Assembly (NCBI GenBank): GCA_025966135.1
Contig: JAOPVP010000025.1
Span: 1 to 34,404 of the forward strand
Source of the DNA: Frankiales bacterium
Lineage (GTDB): Bacteria; Actinomycetota; Actinomycetes; Mycobacteriales; SCTD01
Reading direction: 5' to 3'
DNA: 34,404 nt
Shown: positions 26,064-34,129 of the stretch, piece after piece
Layout: each line of letters begins with the position of its first letter
Numbering within the stretch: position 1 is the stretch's first letter
Translations under genes and position numbers: made by a program
Notes under the pieces: generated by a model
The model's input: the letters and a program-made list of their open reading frames with translations, nothing else
Database searches by the model: none
What the model was told of the DNA's origin: nothing

Positions 26064-26133
26064 CCCGCCGATCATGGGCCTTGTGCTCAGTGCCCACGCT
26101 CAGCCGGCGGGCACGAACCCCATGATCGGCGGG
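26064..26133. terminator. long inverted repeat between acyl-CoA dehydrogenase and helD
   Basis: CCCGCCGATCATGGG (26064-26078) and CCCATGATCGGCGGG (26119-26133) are perfect 15-base complementary arms around a 40-base loop. The loop holds a second small stem (GTGCCC at 26090, GGGCAC at 26110). It fills the gap between convergent genes and would serve as a two-way terminator. Its length, nesting and full symmetry also resemble dispersed palindromic elements of high-GC genomes; that reading needs a genome-wide count. Confidence 0.65.
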
Positions 26134-26140
26134 GTCTTGG

Positions 26141-28282
26141 CTACTCCAGCCACAGCTCGGCGTGGGTGGACAGCACCACCAGGCGCTGGGTCGCGCGGGT
26201 CAGGGCCACGTAGAGCGTTCGCAGCCCCGCCTTCTCGGTGAGAGCCTCCTCGACCACGACCTCCGGTGCGAGCACCACGCATCCGTCGTACTCGAGGCCC
26301 TTGACCTGCCAGGTGTCGACCACGGCCACCCGGGGATCGTCCACCAGCGCCCGGACAGGCGCCCGCAGAGCGCGGGGTACGACGACTCCGACGGTGCCGC
26401 TGACCTCGGCGAGCAGGGCGGTGAGTACGCCGGGCAACGCCCCCAGCAGGTCCTCCGCCTTGATCCAGGTCGGCGCGACGCCGGTCGAGCGGACGGCCTC
26501 CGGTGCGACCGCCGAGGGGTCGATCCGCAACAGCACGCGGGCGGCCAGGTCGGCGATCTCGGTGCTGGTGCGGTAGTTGGTGGACAGCTCCGCGAAGCGC
26601 ACTCGGGACTTCCCCAGGACGAAGTCCATCGCGCGTCGCACCTCCTCGACGTCCGGCCAGGCGGACTGCGCCCAGTCACCGACGATCGTCCAGGTGGCCC
26701 CGCGGGCCCGGCGGCCCAGCATCCGCCACTGCATCGGGGTGACGTCCTGCGCTTCGTCCACGACGACGTGGGCGTAGGTGCGGTAGTCGGCCTCCAGCGC
26801 AGGCAGGCGTGCCGACCCGCGGTTGCGGTCGGCGAAGGTGGTCACCTCGTGGGCGGCGGCGAGCTCGTCGAGCTCGGTCAGCTCGTCCCACGCGTCGTCG
26901 GGGTCGACCTCCGGCTCCGGAGGCGGTCCGAGCAGGGCGGCGAGCTCGTCGAGGATGGCGGTGTCGCCGGCCGAGAAGCGGGTGTCGGGCCACGACTGGG
27001 CCAGCACGGCCTGCTCGGCTGCGCCGTACAGGCCGTTTGCGATCTTGGACAGCGGCACGGAACCGGTGCGGAGCGCCGCGATCACCTGCAGGGGCTCCAG
27101 CACCGGCCAGGCCTTGTCGATCTCGCGCACGAACAACGGGTCGGCGCGCAGCCACCGGCCGAAGTCCTCGCGGTCCCCCGGTTCGGGCTTCGGGGCGGCC
27201 GGGCGGCGTTCCCAGGTCCGCCAGGCGACCTCGACGACGGCAGCGACGTAAGCCGCGCGACCGGCGTTGTGGCTGCGGGGTGAGCGACCCACCTGAGAGC
27301 GCCGGCGGAGCAGCTCCTCGACGGGCAGCACGAACCCGTGACCCCATCGCTGGAGCTCCACGTCGTGCAGGCGCTGTGCCCCGGACAGGTGCCGGATCGC
27401 GCGCTTGAGCAAGGTGGCCATCCGGTCCGAGCCCTTGACCGCCACGACAGCGGGGTCGTCGTCGCCGTCCGCCGTCAGCCCTCGGGGCAGCACCGGTAGC
27501 CCGCCCAGGTCCGACAGCCGGGCACTCGTCTCTCCGAGCGACGGGAGCACCGCGCCGATGTAGTCGACGAAGACAGGCGACGGGCCGACGACGAGCACGC
27601 CGCGGCGGCCGTACCACTCGCGCCTGGCGTACATGAGGTAGGCGACCCGGTGCAGGGCCACCGCCGTCTTGCCGGTGCCTGGGCCGCCGGTGACGACCAG
27701 GGCTCCGTCGTCCGGGGCGCGCACCGCCAGGTCCTGCTCACGCTGGATGGTCGCGACGATGTCGCGCATCTGCGGCCCGCGTTCGCGGGAGACGGCCGCC
27801 AGGAAGGCGCCGTCGCCGACGATCGTGCCGTCGAGCTCGGCGTCGGGGTCGAGCAGCTCGTCCTCGACCCCGGCCACTCGTGGGCCGCGGCAGGTGATGG
27901 TGCGCCGGCGGACCACCCCGAGCGGGTCCGCAGCGGTTGCCCGGTAGAACGGCGCCGCAGCTGGGGCCCGCCAGTCCACGACAATCGGCTCCATGTCCTC
28001 GGTGCGCAGACCGAGCCGACCGATGTGCAGAGCGGGTCCGTCGAGCACGTCGAGCCGCCCGAACACCAGGCCCTCACCGGCTGCGTCGAGGTCGATTCGT
28101 CGCGACGCGGCCGCCAGCGCCTGCACGTCCCGCTCGTAGACGGCCTGAGGTGTGCCCGTGCCGGTGCCGTGCAGCGACTGCTTCTCGCGCAAGGCCGCCT
28201 CGGCACGCAGGACGTCGAGGCGGGCCAGAGCCCGGTCGACCACGGCCTGCTCCCGCGCGACCTCGTGCTCAAGACCCGCCAC
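26141..28282 (-). CDS. helD: HelD-family RNA polymerase recycling ATPase
   Basis: A 713-residue superfamily 1 helicase-like motor; HelD proteins pull stalled RNA polymerase off DNA, and some (HelR) relieve rifamycin inhibition. The N-terminus is a coiled coil (LEHEVAREQAVVDRALARLDVLRAEAALR), then the HelD-specific LHIGRLGLRTED and VVDWRAPAAAPFY. Walker A is GGPGTGKTA, followed by VALHRVAYLMYARRE; the later VVVDEAQDVTPMQWRML is Walker B and Q-motif-like. The C-terminal domain ends LYVALTRATQRLVVLST. I start at GTG 28282, which has GGAGG ten bases upstream (28293-28297); the longer in-frame start adds an unrelated low-complexity tail. Class II actinobacterial type. Confidence 0.88.
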   Translation of the reverse strand: MAGLEHEVAREQAVVDRALARLDVLRAEAALREKQSLHGTGTGTPQAVYERDVQALAAASRRIDLDAAGEGLVFGRLDVLDGPALHIGRLGLRTEDMEPIVVDWRAPAAAPFYRATAADPLGVVRRRTITCRGPRVAGVEDELLDPDAELDGTIVGDGAFLAAVSRERGPQMRDIVATIQREQDLAVRAPDDGALVVTGGPGTGKTAVALHRVAYLMYARREWYGRRGVLVVGPSPVFVDYIGAVLPSLGETSARLSDLGGLPVLPRGLTADGDDDPAVVAVKGSDRMATLLKRAIRHLSGAQRLHDVELQRWGHGFVLPVEELLRRRSQVGRSPRSHNAGRAAYVAAVVEVAWRTWERRPAAPKPEPGDREDFGRWLRADPLFVREIDKAWPVLEPLQVIAALRTGSVPLSKIANGLYGAAEQAVLAQSWPDTRFSAGDTAILDELAALLGPPPEPEVDPDDAWDELTELDELAAAHEVTTFADRNRGSARLPALEADYRTYAHVVVDEAQDVTPMQWRMLGRRARGATWTIVGDWAQSAWPDVEEVRRAMDFVLGKSRVRFAELSTNYRTSTEIADLAARVLLRIDPSAVAPEAVRSTGVAPTWIKAEDLLGALPGVLTALLAEVSGTVGVVVPRALRAPVRALVDDPRVAVVDTWQVKGLEYDGCVVLAPEVVVEEALTEKAGLRTLYVALTRATQRLVVLSTHAELWLE

Positions 28283-28432
28283 CTGCTGACAACCTCCACT
28301 GCTCGGACCGGCCGCACAGTCTGCCCTGCTCCGGCGCCGGGACCCGACGGGAAGAGAATTTGCCCCGACCTGAGCGAAATGTTGCGGTGGATCCGGCAGT
28401 CTGCCGGACTGCACTCGACTTGGGAGGCTGTC

Positions 28433-28563
28433 GTGCTGCGTCCCGCCGCCGGCGCCCCCAGGGCGTCGCCGTTGCGCTGCTCGGCGGCAGCATCACCTAC
28501 ACGTCGGCGCTGCTCGACCAGTTCCTGCAGGGCCTCAGCCAGGGCGCGGGCCTGAGCGGTTAG
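28433..28563 (+). pseudogene. possible small membrane-type gene with a frameshift
   Basis: GTG 28433 has an excellent GGGAGG five bases upstream (28422-28427), but its frame soon runs into poor codons (ending 28555). From about 28445 the neighbouring frame has nearly all third positions G or C and encodes RRRRPQGVAVALLGG then SITYTSALLDQFLQGL, ending at TAG 28563, with no start codon of its own close by. Joining the two by one base would give a neat small protein of about 42 residues with a basic start and hydrophobic middle. It could be a frameshifted gene, a sequence error, or chance. Confidence 0.3.
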
Positions 28564-29498
28564 TAGCGAGCGCCCACCGGCGCTGGGAGTGCCGCGAGCT
28601 CGGACAGGTCCTGGGCGGTGAGGACCAGCCCCGCCGCCGCGGCGTTCTGCTCGAGGTAGGCCACCTTCTTGGTCCCCGGGATCGGGACCACGTTGTCACC
28701 CAGCGTCAGCAGCCAGGCCAGTGCGACCTGCGCTGCCGTCGCCTCGTGCCGGGCCGCAACCGCCTGGACGCCGGCGACGATCGCCTCGTTGGAGGCCATG
28801 GCCTCCTGCGTGAAGCGCGGGTTGTGGGCCCGGAAGTCCTCGCTCCCGAACGACCCCGTCGTGACGGTCCCGGTGAGGAATCCGCGGCCGAGCGGCGAGA
28901 AGGGCAGGAAGCCGACGCCGTGCCCTTGGCACCAGGGCAGCACGTCGGTGAGGGCGTCGCGGGTCCACAACGACAGCTCCGACTGCACCGTGGTGACCGG
29001 GTGAATCGCGTGTGCCGCCTCCAGCTGGGCGACATCCACCTCGGACAGCCCGAGGTAGCGCACCTTGCCCGCGGTGACGAGCTCGCTCAACGCCCCCCAG
29101 GTCTCCTCGAGCGGGACGGCCTCGTCGACACGGTGCAGCTGGTAGAGGTCGACCCGGTCGGTCCGCAGGCGCTCCAGCGAGGCGTCGATGGCCTCGCGCA
29201 CGTACTCCGGGCGCCCGTCGCGGACCATCCTGCCCTCGGTGAAGACGAGCCCCACCTTGGTCGCGAGGAAAGCCTCATCTCGCCGCCCTTCCAAGCCCCG
29301 ACCAACCAGCTCCTCGTTGAGAAACGGCCCGTAGACGTCCGCGGTGTCGATGAGGGTCACGCCGAGATCGAGTGCCCGGTGCAGCACGGACACGGACTGC
29401 TGGTCGTCGCGTTCGGAGGCGCCATACGCCCAGGACATTCCCATGCAGCCGAGGCCGACGGGTCCGACAGCGGGTCCGGAGGTGCCGAGAGTGCGCAT
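28560..29498 (-). CDS. aldo/keto reductase
   Basis: A 312-residue NADPH-dependent (beta/alpha)8-barrel reductase. The catalytic tetrad is D51, Y56 (LIDTADVYG), K81 (FLATKVG) and H122 ([10 protein letters not shown]). The cofactor-binding end has [19 protein letters not shown]. The C-terminal segment ([15 protein letters not shown]) ends with the usual GxRY. These match the AKR subgroup close to yeast/plant pyridoxal-type and E. coli YajO-like reductases; the substrate cannot be deduced. A nine-base inverted repeat (29521-29529 / 29566-29574) lies in its divergent promoter region. Confidence 0.92.
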   Translation of the reverse strand: MRTLGTSGPAVGPVGLGCMGMSWAYGASERDDQQSVSVLHRALDLGVTLIDTADVYGPFLNEELVGRGLEGRRDEAFLATKVGLVFTEGRMVRDGRPEYVREAIDASLERLRTDRVDLYQLHRVDEAVPLEETWGALSELVTAGKVRYLGLSEVDVAQLEAAHAIHPVTTVQSELSLWTRDALTDVLPWCQGHGVGFLPFSPLGRGFLTGTVTTGSFGSEDFRAHNPRFTQEAMASNEAIVAGVQAVAARHEATAAQVALAWLLTLGDNVVPIPGTKKVAYLEQNAAAAGLVLTAQDLSELAALPAPVGARY

Positions 29499-29611
29499 GC
29501 CTCCATCATCGACCCGGTCACCTGAACGGATGACGCGGGGGCGGCGGATGGCACGCAGGGTTGCGCCGTTCAGGGGTTAGGGAGCGGGCCAGACCTGCCG
29601 ATCACGAAGGC

Positions 29612-29809
29612 ATGGCCGAGAACCTGACTCCTGAGGAAGACGCCGTACTGCGTCGCTTGCACTGGTTCGAGCAGTTCGGCGCTGAGCTGTCGCCGGCACG
29701 ACAGTTCGTGAAGGCGAGCATCCGCGAGCGCGACAAGCGCACGGACATCCGTGAGCCGGACGAGGCCGCCCCGGTCGACGGAGCCGTCGAGGATCAGGTC
29801 CTAGTCTGA
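29612..29809 (+). CDS. small conserved hypothetical protein
   Basis: A 65-residue acidic protein beginning MAENLTPEEDAVLRRLHWFEQFGAELSP, with a helical first half, a charged IRERDKRTDIREPDE centre and a disordered tail. GC at third positions is high, as in the genes around it. GAAGG sits just before the ATG, closer than ideal. It ends four bases before the rarD start and is probably co-transcribed. I do not recognise a function. Confidence 0.6.
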   Translation: MAENLTPEEDAVLRRLHWFEQFGAELSPARQFVKASIRERDKRTDIREPDEAAPVDGAVEDQVLV

Positions 29810-29813
29810 GCCG

Positions 29814-30725
29814 GTGACGACGGCTGCCCTGCGCGAAGCGCGCCCGGGCACGCTGTACGGCGTCGCTGCCTACCTCATGTGGGGGCTGTTCCCCCTGTTC
29901 TGGCCGCTGCTCGAGCCGGCCACGCCGGCTGAGGTCCTGGCCCACCGGGTGCTCTGGTCCTTGATTGTTCTGGCCGTGCTGCTCCAGCTCACTCGCGGCT
30001 GGGCGGCGGTCCGTGCTGTGCCGGCCGCCCAGGTGCGCCAGCTCTCGTTGGCCGCGGTGCTGCTGGCCACCAACTGGGGCACCTACATCTACGGCGTCAA
30101 CAGCGGGCAGGTCGTCGAGACCTCGCTCGGCTACTTCATCAACCCGCTCGTCAGCGTGGCGCTCGGCGTCGTCGTGCTCGGCGAGCGGCTGCGCCGCGCG
30201 CAGCAGGTCGCGGTGGCGGCGGCCATGGTCGCGGTCGTCGTCCTGACCGTCGCGAACGGGCGGCCGCCGTACATCGCGCTGGTCCTGGCCTTCTCGTTCG
30301 GCTGCTACGGACTGCTCAAGAAGCAGGCAGGCATCGGCGCCGTCGCCTCGCTCGCGATCGAGACCGCGGTCCTCGCGCCGGTCGCCGCGCTGTACGTCGG
30401 TTGGCTGGCGCTTCGGGGGACCTCGACGTTCGCCTCCGCGGGCGCGGGGCACGCCCTGCTCCTGGCCTCGGCGGGCGTCGTCACCGCCGTACCGCTCCTG
30501 GCGTTCGGCGCAGCCGCGACGCGGGTGCCGCTGACGACGCTGGGGGTGCTGCAGTACGTCGCGCCGATCCTGCAGCTGCTGATCGGTGTGGGGCTGCGGC
30601 ACGAGCCGTTCGGGCCGTCACGAATCGTCGGGTTCGTGCTGGTGTGGATCGCGCTGGCCGTTTTCACCGCCGACCTGGTCGCAGAGCGCCGCCGTTCGGG
30701 GTTGGTGGTTACCCCGATCGGGTGA
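29814..30725 (+). CDS. rarD: RarD-type EamA transporter
   Basis: A 303-residue inner-membrane protein of the drug/metabolite transporter superfamily with about ten membrane segments. It begins GTLYGVAAYLMWGLFPLFWPLLEP, and has NWGTYIYGVNSGQVVETSLGYFINPLVSVALGVVVLGERL, the defining RarD stretch, and LQYVAPILQLLIGV in the second half. Substrates are unproven for most RarD proteins. GTG start. Its stop codon lies inside a perfect terminator hairpin. Confidence 0.93.
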   Translation: MTTAALREARPGTLYGVAAYLMWGLFPLFWPLLEPATPAEVLAHRVLWSLIVLAVLLQLTRGWAAVRAVPAAQVRQLSLAAVLLATNWGTYIYGVNSGQVVETSLGYFINPLVSVALGVVVLGERLRRAQQVAVAAAMVAVVVLTVANGRPPYIALVLAFSFGCYGLLKKQAGIGAVASLAIETAVLAPVAALYVGWLALRGTSTFASAGAGHALLLASAGVVTAVPLLAFGAAATRVPLTTLGVLQYVAPILQLLIGVGLRHEPFGPSRIVGFVLVWIALAVFTADLVAERRRSGLVVTPIG

Positions 30726-30742
30726 AGCACCCGATCGGGGTA
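30710..30742 (+). terminator. terminator hairpin overlapping the rarD stop codon
   Basis: TACCCCGATCGGGTG (30710-30724) and CACCCGATCGGGGTA (30728-30742) are a perfect 15-base stem with a three-base loop. The rarD TGA (30723-30725) sits at the top of the stem, so the last five codons are part of the hairpin. No T tract follows. Confidence 0.85.
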
Positions 30743-30800
30743 CCGCCGATGGGTTTGCCCACGAGCCACGGATGGCTCGTAGAAGGTTCATGGAGGAATC

Positions 30801-31412
30801 ATGAGCATGCTCTTGCTCTGCGACGACCACCGTGTGGTCCGCGAGGCGTTGGCCGCGCTGCTCTCGGCGGTGCCCGGGGTCTCGACCGTCAGCCAGGCGG
30901 GGTCGGCTGAGGAGGTACTCGCCCGCTACCCCGTGTTGCGCCCGGACGCCGTCGTGATGGACGTCCGGTTGCCCGGTCTCGATGGCGTCACCGCGACCGT
31001 GCGGCTGCTCGAGGAGCACCCGGACGCCCGCGTCGTGGTGCTGTCGGGCGAGGTCCGGGAGGACGACCGGCTGCGAGTCCTGCAGGCGGGGGCCCGCGGG
31101 TTCCTGCCCAAGGACATCGATGCCGTCGGACTCAGGGCAGCGGTGTCGTTGGTGCTTGCCGGTGGGGACCTGCTGTCGCCGGCCCAACGTCGAGCGCTGG
31201 CCCACGAGCGACCGCGTCTGACGCTGTCGCCACGGGAGCTGCAGGTCCTGGAGGGGATGGCCGCGGGGCGCTCCAATGCCCAGATTGGGCGGTCGCTCTG
31301 GCTGTCCGAGGACACCGTGAAGGTGCACGCCAAGAAGCTCTACGCCAAGACCGGTGTGCACGACCGCGCTGCGGCCGTCGCCTGGGCGTTCCGCTCCGGG
31401 GTCCTAGCCTGA
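30801..31412 (+). CDS. NarL/FixJ response regulator, BldM-like
   Basis: A 203-residue orphan response regulator. The receiver has D8-D9, the phospho-acceptor D54 (VVMDVRLPG) and K104 (GFLPKDI), so it is a competent receiver on paper. The C-terminal LuxR-type helix-turn-helix is LSPRELQVLEGMAAGRSNAQIGRSLWLSEDTVKVHAKKLY, very close to Streptomyces BldM/WhiI. Those regulators control sporulation and, in BldM's case, act without phosphorylation. No kinase gene is adjacent. The ATG has a strong GGAGGA (30793-30798). murB follows four bases after the stop. Confidence 0.88.
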   Translation: MSMLLLCDDHRVVREALAALLSAVPGVSTVSQAGSAEEVLARYPVLRPDAVVMDVRLPGLDGVTATVRLLEEHPDARVVVLSGEVREDDRLRVLQAGARGFLPKDIDAVGLRAAVSLVLAGGDLLSPAQRRALAHERPRLTLSPRELQVLEGMAAGRSNAQIGRSLWLSEDTVKVHAKKLYAKTGVHDRAAAVAWAFRSGVLA

Positions 31413-31416
31413 CGCG

Positions 31417-32397
31417 GTGCCCTCGCATACCGACGTACCCCTGGCGCCGCTGACGAGCCTTCGGCTCGGCGGTCCGGCACGCTCGCTGGTGGTCTGCGAG
31501 TCGGCGGCGGACCTGGTCGAGGCCGTCCGGGCGCGCCCGTGTGCCCTGGTGCTCGGTGGTGGCAGCAACGTCGTGCTCCCCGACGAGGGCCTCGACGAGG
31601 TCGTGCTGGTCCGCAACCGCGGGGTCTCCGGGCTGGAGCTCCAGGCGGGCGAGGACTGGGACGAGGTCGTCCGGCTCAGCCTCGAGCAGGGGTACGTCGG
31701 GCTCGAGGCGCTGTCCGGCATCCCCGGCACGGTGGGTGCCAGCCCCATCCAGAACATCGGTGCCTACGGCGCCGAGCTCGCCTCCTGCATCCTGTCGGTG
31801 CGGGCCTTCGACCGGGAGTCGGGGGCGGAGGTCGTGCTGCCGGCGGCGGCCTGCGGGTTCGCCTACCGGCACAGCGTGTTCAAGGCCTCGCCGGGGCGCT
31901 GGGTCGTGCTGTCGGTGCAGTTGGCCCTCTCGCAGGGCAGGCTCTCGGCGCCGGTCCGCTACGCCGAGCTGGCCGACTGCCTGGGCGTGGCCCTCGGTGA
32001 CCGGGCGCCGGCCGCGGACGTGCGGGAGGCGGTGCTGGCGCTGCGGCGTCGCAAGGGGATGGTGCTCGACCCCTCGGACGCCGACAGCGTGAGCGCCGGG
32101 TCGTTCTTCACCAACCCGCTGGTGCCGATGGCGCCCGCGGGTGCGCCTTCGTGGCCGGACCCGTCCGGACTGGTCAAGGTCAGCGCGGCCTGGCTCATCG
32201 AGAACAGCGGCTTCGGCAAGGGTTGGGGCGAGGGGCCAATCGGGCTGTCGTCGAAGCACACCCTCGCATTGGTCAACCGGGGAGGCGGGACCACGGCGGA
32301 GCTGCTCGCGGTCGCGCGGGCGGTGAGGGACGGCGTGCAGTCGACCTTCGGGATCACGCTCGTGAACGAGCCGGTGATCGTGGGCGGGGAGCTCTAG
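31417..32397 (+). CDS. murB: UDP-N-acetylenolpyruvoylglucosamine reductase
   Basis: Reduces UDP-GlcNAc-enolpyruvate to UDP-MurNAc with NADPH and FAD, an early cytoplasmic step in cell-wall synthesis. The 326-residue sequence has the FAD-binding TSLRLGGPARSLVV, LVLGGGSNVVLPDEG, and LSGIPGTVGASPIQNIGAYG. The proton-donating Ser is in SAGSFFTNP, and the C-terminus has LVNEPVIVGGEL with the conserved Glu. It is a type I MurB. GTG start; likely co-transcribed with the BldM-like regulator. Its stop overlaps that of the next, convergent gene by four bases. Confidence 0.95.
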   Translation: MPSHTDVPLAPLTSLRLGGPARSLVVCESAADLVEAVRARPCALVLGGGSNVVLPDEGLDEVVLVRNRGVSGLELQAGEDWDEVVRLSLEQGYVGLEALSGIPGTVGASPIQNIGAYGAELASCILSVRAFDRESGAEVVLPAAACGFAYRHSVFKASPGRWVVLSVQLALSQGRLSAPVRYAELADCLGVALGDRAPAADVREAVLALRRRKGMVLDPSDADSVSAGSFFTNPLVPMAPAGAPSWPDPSGLVKVSAAWLIENSGFGKGWGEGPIGLSSKHTLALVNRGGGTTAELLAVARAVRDGVQSTFGITLVNEPVIVGGEL

Positions 32398-32882
32398 GTC
32401 CAGGGACCAGGCCACGGCGTCGCCGGCTCACCGGCGCACTGCCGGACGAACTGGTCGATGTACCAGCGGGCGAAGTCCGCTTGCACCTGCGGTTGCGCCA
32501 TCGTGAGCAGGTCGGTGCGGCAGTACTCCTCGGCCTCGTCGAGCAGCGCGCGCATCCGCAGCGCTGAGGCCGCCAACGACCGCGGGACCTCGTAGGTCAG
32601 GTCGATGCGGTCGAGCCCCTGGGCCAGCGACGCCTCGCGCTCGCCGTCCGGCCGGCCGTTCGCCGCGCCGTACCGCCGCCCGAGGACGTCCACGAGCGTG
32701 ACGAGACGGGTCGGCAGATCAGGCTTGGTGGGGGACAGGGCCAGCAGCGACATCTCGCGCATGAGTTCGTCGTGGTGCTCGGCGGCGCGCTGCCAGATCT
32801 TGAGCGGGGCCTGCAGCAACTGCACCGTGGCCATGTCGTCATCAGCGAGGTCATCGCTGAACCGGCCGAGCGGGTTGCTCAT
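32394..32882 (-). CDS. conserved hypothetical protein
   Basis: A 162-residue soluble, mostly helical protein with no signal or membrane segment. Notable stretches are VQLLQAPLKIWQRAAEHHDELMREMSLLAL (about 20-49), RLVTLVDVLGRRYGAANG, IDLTYEVPRSLAASALRMRALLDEAEEYCRT and FARWYIDQFVRQ. From memory, proteins of this form often sit beside anti-sigma-factor-like ATPase genes in actinobacteria, but none is here. No function assigned. Confidence 0.7.
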   Translation of the reverse strand: MSNPLGRFSDDLADDDMATVQLLQAPLKIWQRAAEHHDELMREMSLLALSPTKPDLPTRLVTLVDVLGRRYGAANGRPDGEREASLAQGLDRIDLTYEVPRSLAASALRMRALLDEAEEYCRTDLLTMAQPQVQADFARWYIDQFVRQCAGEPATPWPGPWT

Positions 32883-32974
32883 GCAGGCAACTTAGCCCTG
32901 CGCATCCAGCCAACCCGTGCGCGGGCCTGCGCGCGGGCCGCCCTCCCTGAACCCCGGTTCACCGATGCACGGAA

Positions 32975-33057
32975 GCGTGGGCGTGTCGCACGCAGATGCA
33001 CGAGAGCCACGCGTGACCCCCTCCGCTCTCGTGCATCGCTGCACCGCTGGGTACGGG
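32975..33057. repeat. left copy of an 80-base palindromic repeat flanking the DUF559 gene
   Basis: Holds the perfect inverted repeat GATGCACGAGAGC (32995-33007) / GCTCTCGTGCATC (33025-33037) with a 17-base loop, preceded by GTGGGCGTGTCGCAC and ending GGGTACGG. Over 42 bases (32975-33016 against 34130-34171) it matches the right copy at 38 positions, in the same orientation. It lies 90 bases before the DUF559 gene start. Confidence 0.8.
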
Positions 33058-33073
33058 TGGCTTCAGTGATCCG

Positions 33074-33107
33074 CCCCCGCATCATCACTGTCCACAGATG
33101 ACGGGGG
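33074..33107. promoter_or_regulatory. hairpin carrying a DnaA-box-like sequence
   Basis: CCCCCG (33074-33079) and CGGGGG (33102-33107) can pair, with partial pairing of the flanking CATCAT and ATGA. The loop holds CTGTCCACA (33088-33096), one base from the actinobacterial DnaA consensus TTGTCCACA. It lies just upstream of the DUF559 gene. A single box is weak evidence. Confidence 0.3.
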
Positions 33108-33146
33108 AGCCTCCCGTGGCGCTGGCAGCGGCAGGACCCTGGTCGG

Positions 33147-34109
33147 GTGCCTCTCGACCTGCCGCTCGCCTGCCCTCCGCACCGTCAGCAGATCTCCACC
33201 CGCGCCCAGCTCAAGCTCGCCGGCATCACCGCTCGGGGGTTGCAGAGCGCGCTCGCGCGCCACGAGCTCGTCCGCGTCGGTCGTGGGGTCTACTCGGTAG
33301 GTCCGCTCCCTCCGGTGGGCGAGCACCTGTTGACGGGAGGCAGTCCCGACCTCGGCTACCTGGCCCGCGTTCGTGCGACCCTCCTGTCCCTGGGGCAGGG
33401 CTGCGTGGCAGCCCGTCGAACAGCCGCGGTGCTGTGGGGCTTCGACATGGCGGTGGAGCCCGATCGCGTGGAGGTCGACGTCCCCGCTGACCGCGGACGC
33501 ACCTCCGTCGCCGGCGTCCTCGCGGTGCGCCGGCCCAAGGGTGTCGTCGTACCACTGCGGGTGCTGGGGCTGGACGCGGTTCCCGTGACGTCCGCGGTCC
33601 AGACCGTCGTTGATTGTGCCGTTGCCCTGCCGCTGGATCAGGCCGTCGCCATCGCCGACAGCGCGTTGCGCAACAAGGCAGTCACCCGCAGGCAGCTGGT
33701 CAAGTCAGCGGCGGCGCTGCGTGGCACGCCTGGCGTCGTGCGAGTGCGTCGGGTGATCAGGCTGTGCGATCCGCGGAGCGGGAGCGTTCTCGAGTCGCTG
33801 CTACGTGTGCTTCTGGTCCTCGCGGGCCTGCGACCGACGGCGACCCAGTACGTCATCCGCGAGGCAGACGGGACCTGGGTCGGTCGCGTGGACTTCTGCT
33901 GGCCTGGGCATCGCCTCGTGGTCGAGTGCGATGGCCGGCGATGGCACGACCCTGAGGATGCTCGGACCCGCGACCGCCGACGCGACAACGCGCTCGAGCG
34001 CCTGAGCTGGCGGGTCCTGCGCTTCACCTGGGCTGAGGTGGTCCACGACCTGGAGTACGTGATCAGCACCGTCCGCGCGTGCCTGCGCGGGTGGATGGCA
34101 GCAGCCTGA
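33147..34109 (+). CDS. AbiEi-like winged-helix protein with DUF559 (Vsr-like) nuclease domain
   Basis: A 320-residue two-domain protein. The N-terminus, ISTRAQLKLAGITARGLQSALARHELVRVGRGVYSV (about 16-51), is the winged helix found in AbiEi-type antitoxins. The C-terminus is a DUF559 domain of the PD-(D/E)xK/Vsr group: D249 (VDFCWPG), E260-x-D262 (VVECDGRRWH), then RRRDNALERLSWRVLRFTWAEVV. The usual Lys of E-x-K is replaced by Asp, as in Vsr-type sites. No AbiEii-like toxin gene is adjacent. Both sides carry the same palindromic repeat. GTG start with AGGA upstream. Such genes are often multicopy in actinobacteria; their role is unknown. Confidence 0.85.
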   Translation: MPLDLPLACPPHRQQISTRAQLKLAGITARGLQSALARHELVRVGRGVYSVGPLPPVGEHLLTGGSPDLGYLARVRATLLSLGQGCVAARRTAAVLWGFDMAVEPDRVEVDVPADRGRTSVAGVLAVRRPKGVVVPLRVLGLDAVPVTSAVQTVVDCAVALPLDQAVAIADSALRNKAVTRRQLVKSAAALRGTPGVVRVRRVIRLCDPRSGSVLESLLRVLLVLAGLRPTATQYVIREADGTWVGRVDFCWPGHRLVVECDGRRWHDPEDARTRDRRRDNALERLSWRVLRFTWAEVVHDLEYVISTVRACLRGWMAAA

Positions 34110-34129
34110 CGATGCACAGATGCACGAGA

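Noticed and set aside
28282..28414. A 757-residue HelD using the upstream start.
   Set aside because: The extra 44 residues are not HelD-like, and GTG 28282 has a good GGAGG site.
29521..29574. CCTGAACGG / CCGTTCAGG inverted repeat between the aldo/keto reductase and the small protein gene.
   Set aside because: Nine-base arms 36 bases apart are weak in GC-rich DNA and match no known operator form; mentioned only in passing.
33088..33096. A replication origin near the DnaA-like box.
   Set aside because: One imperfect box, no cluster and no dnaA/dnaN genes.
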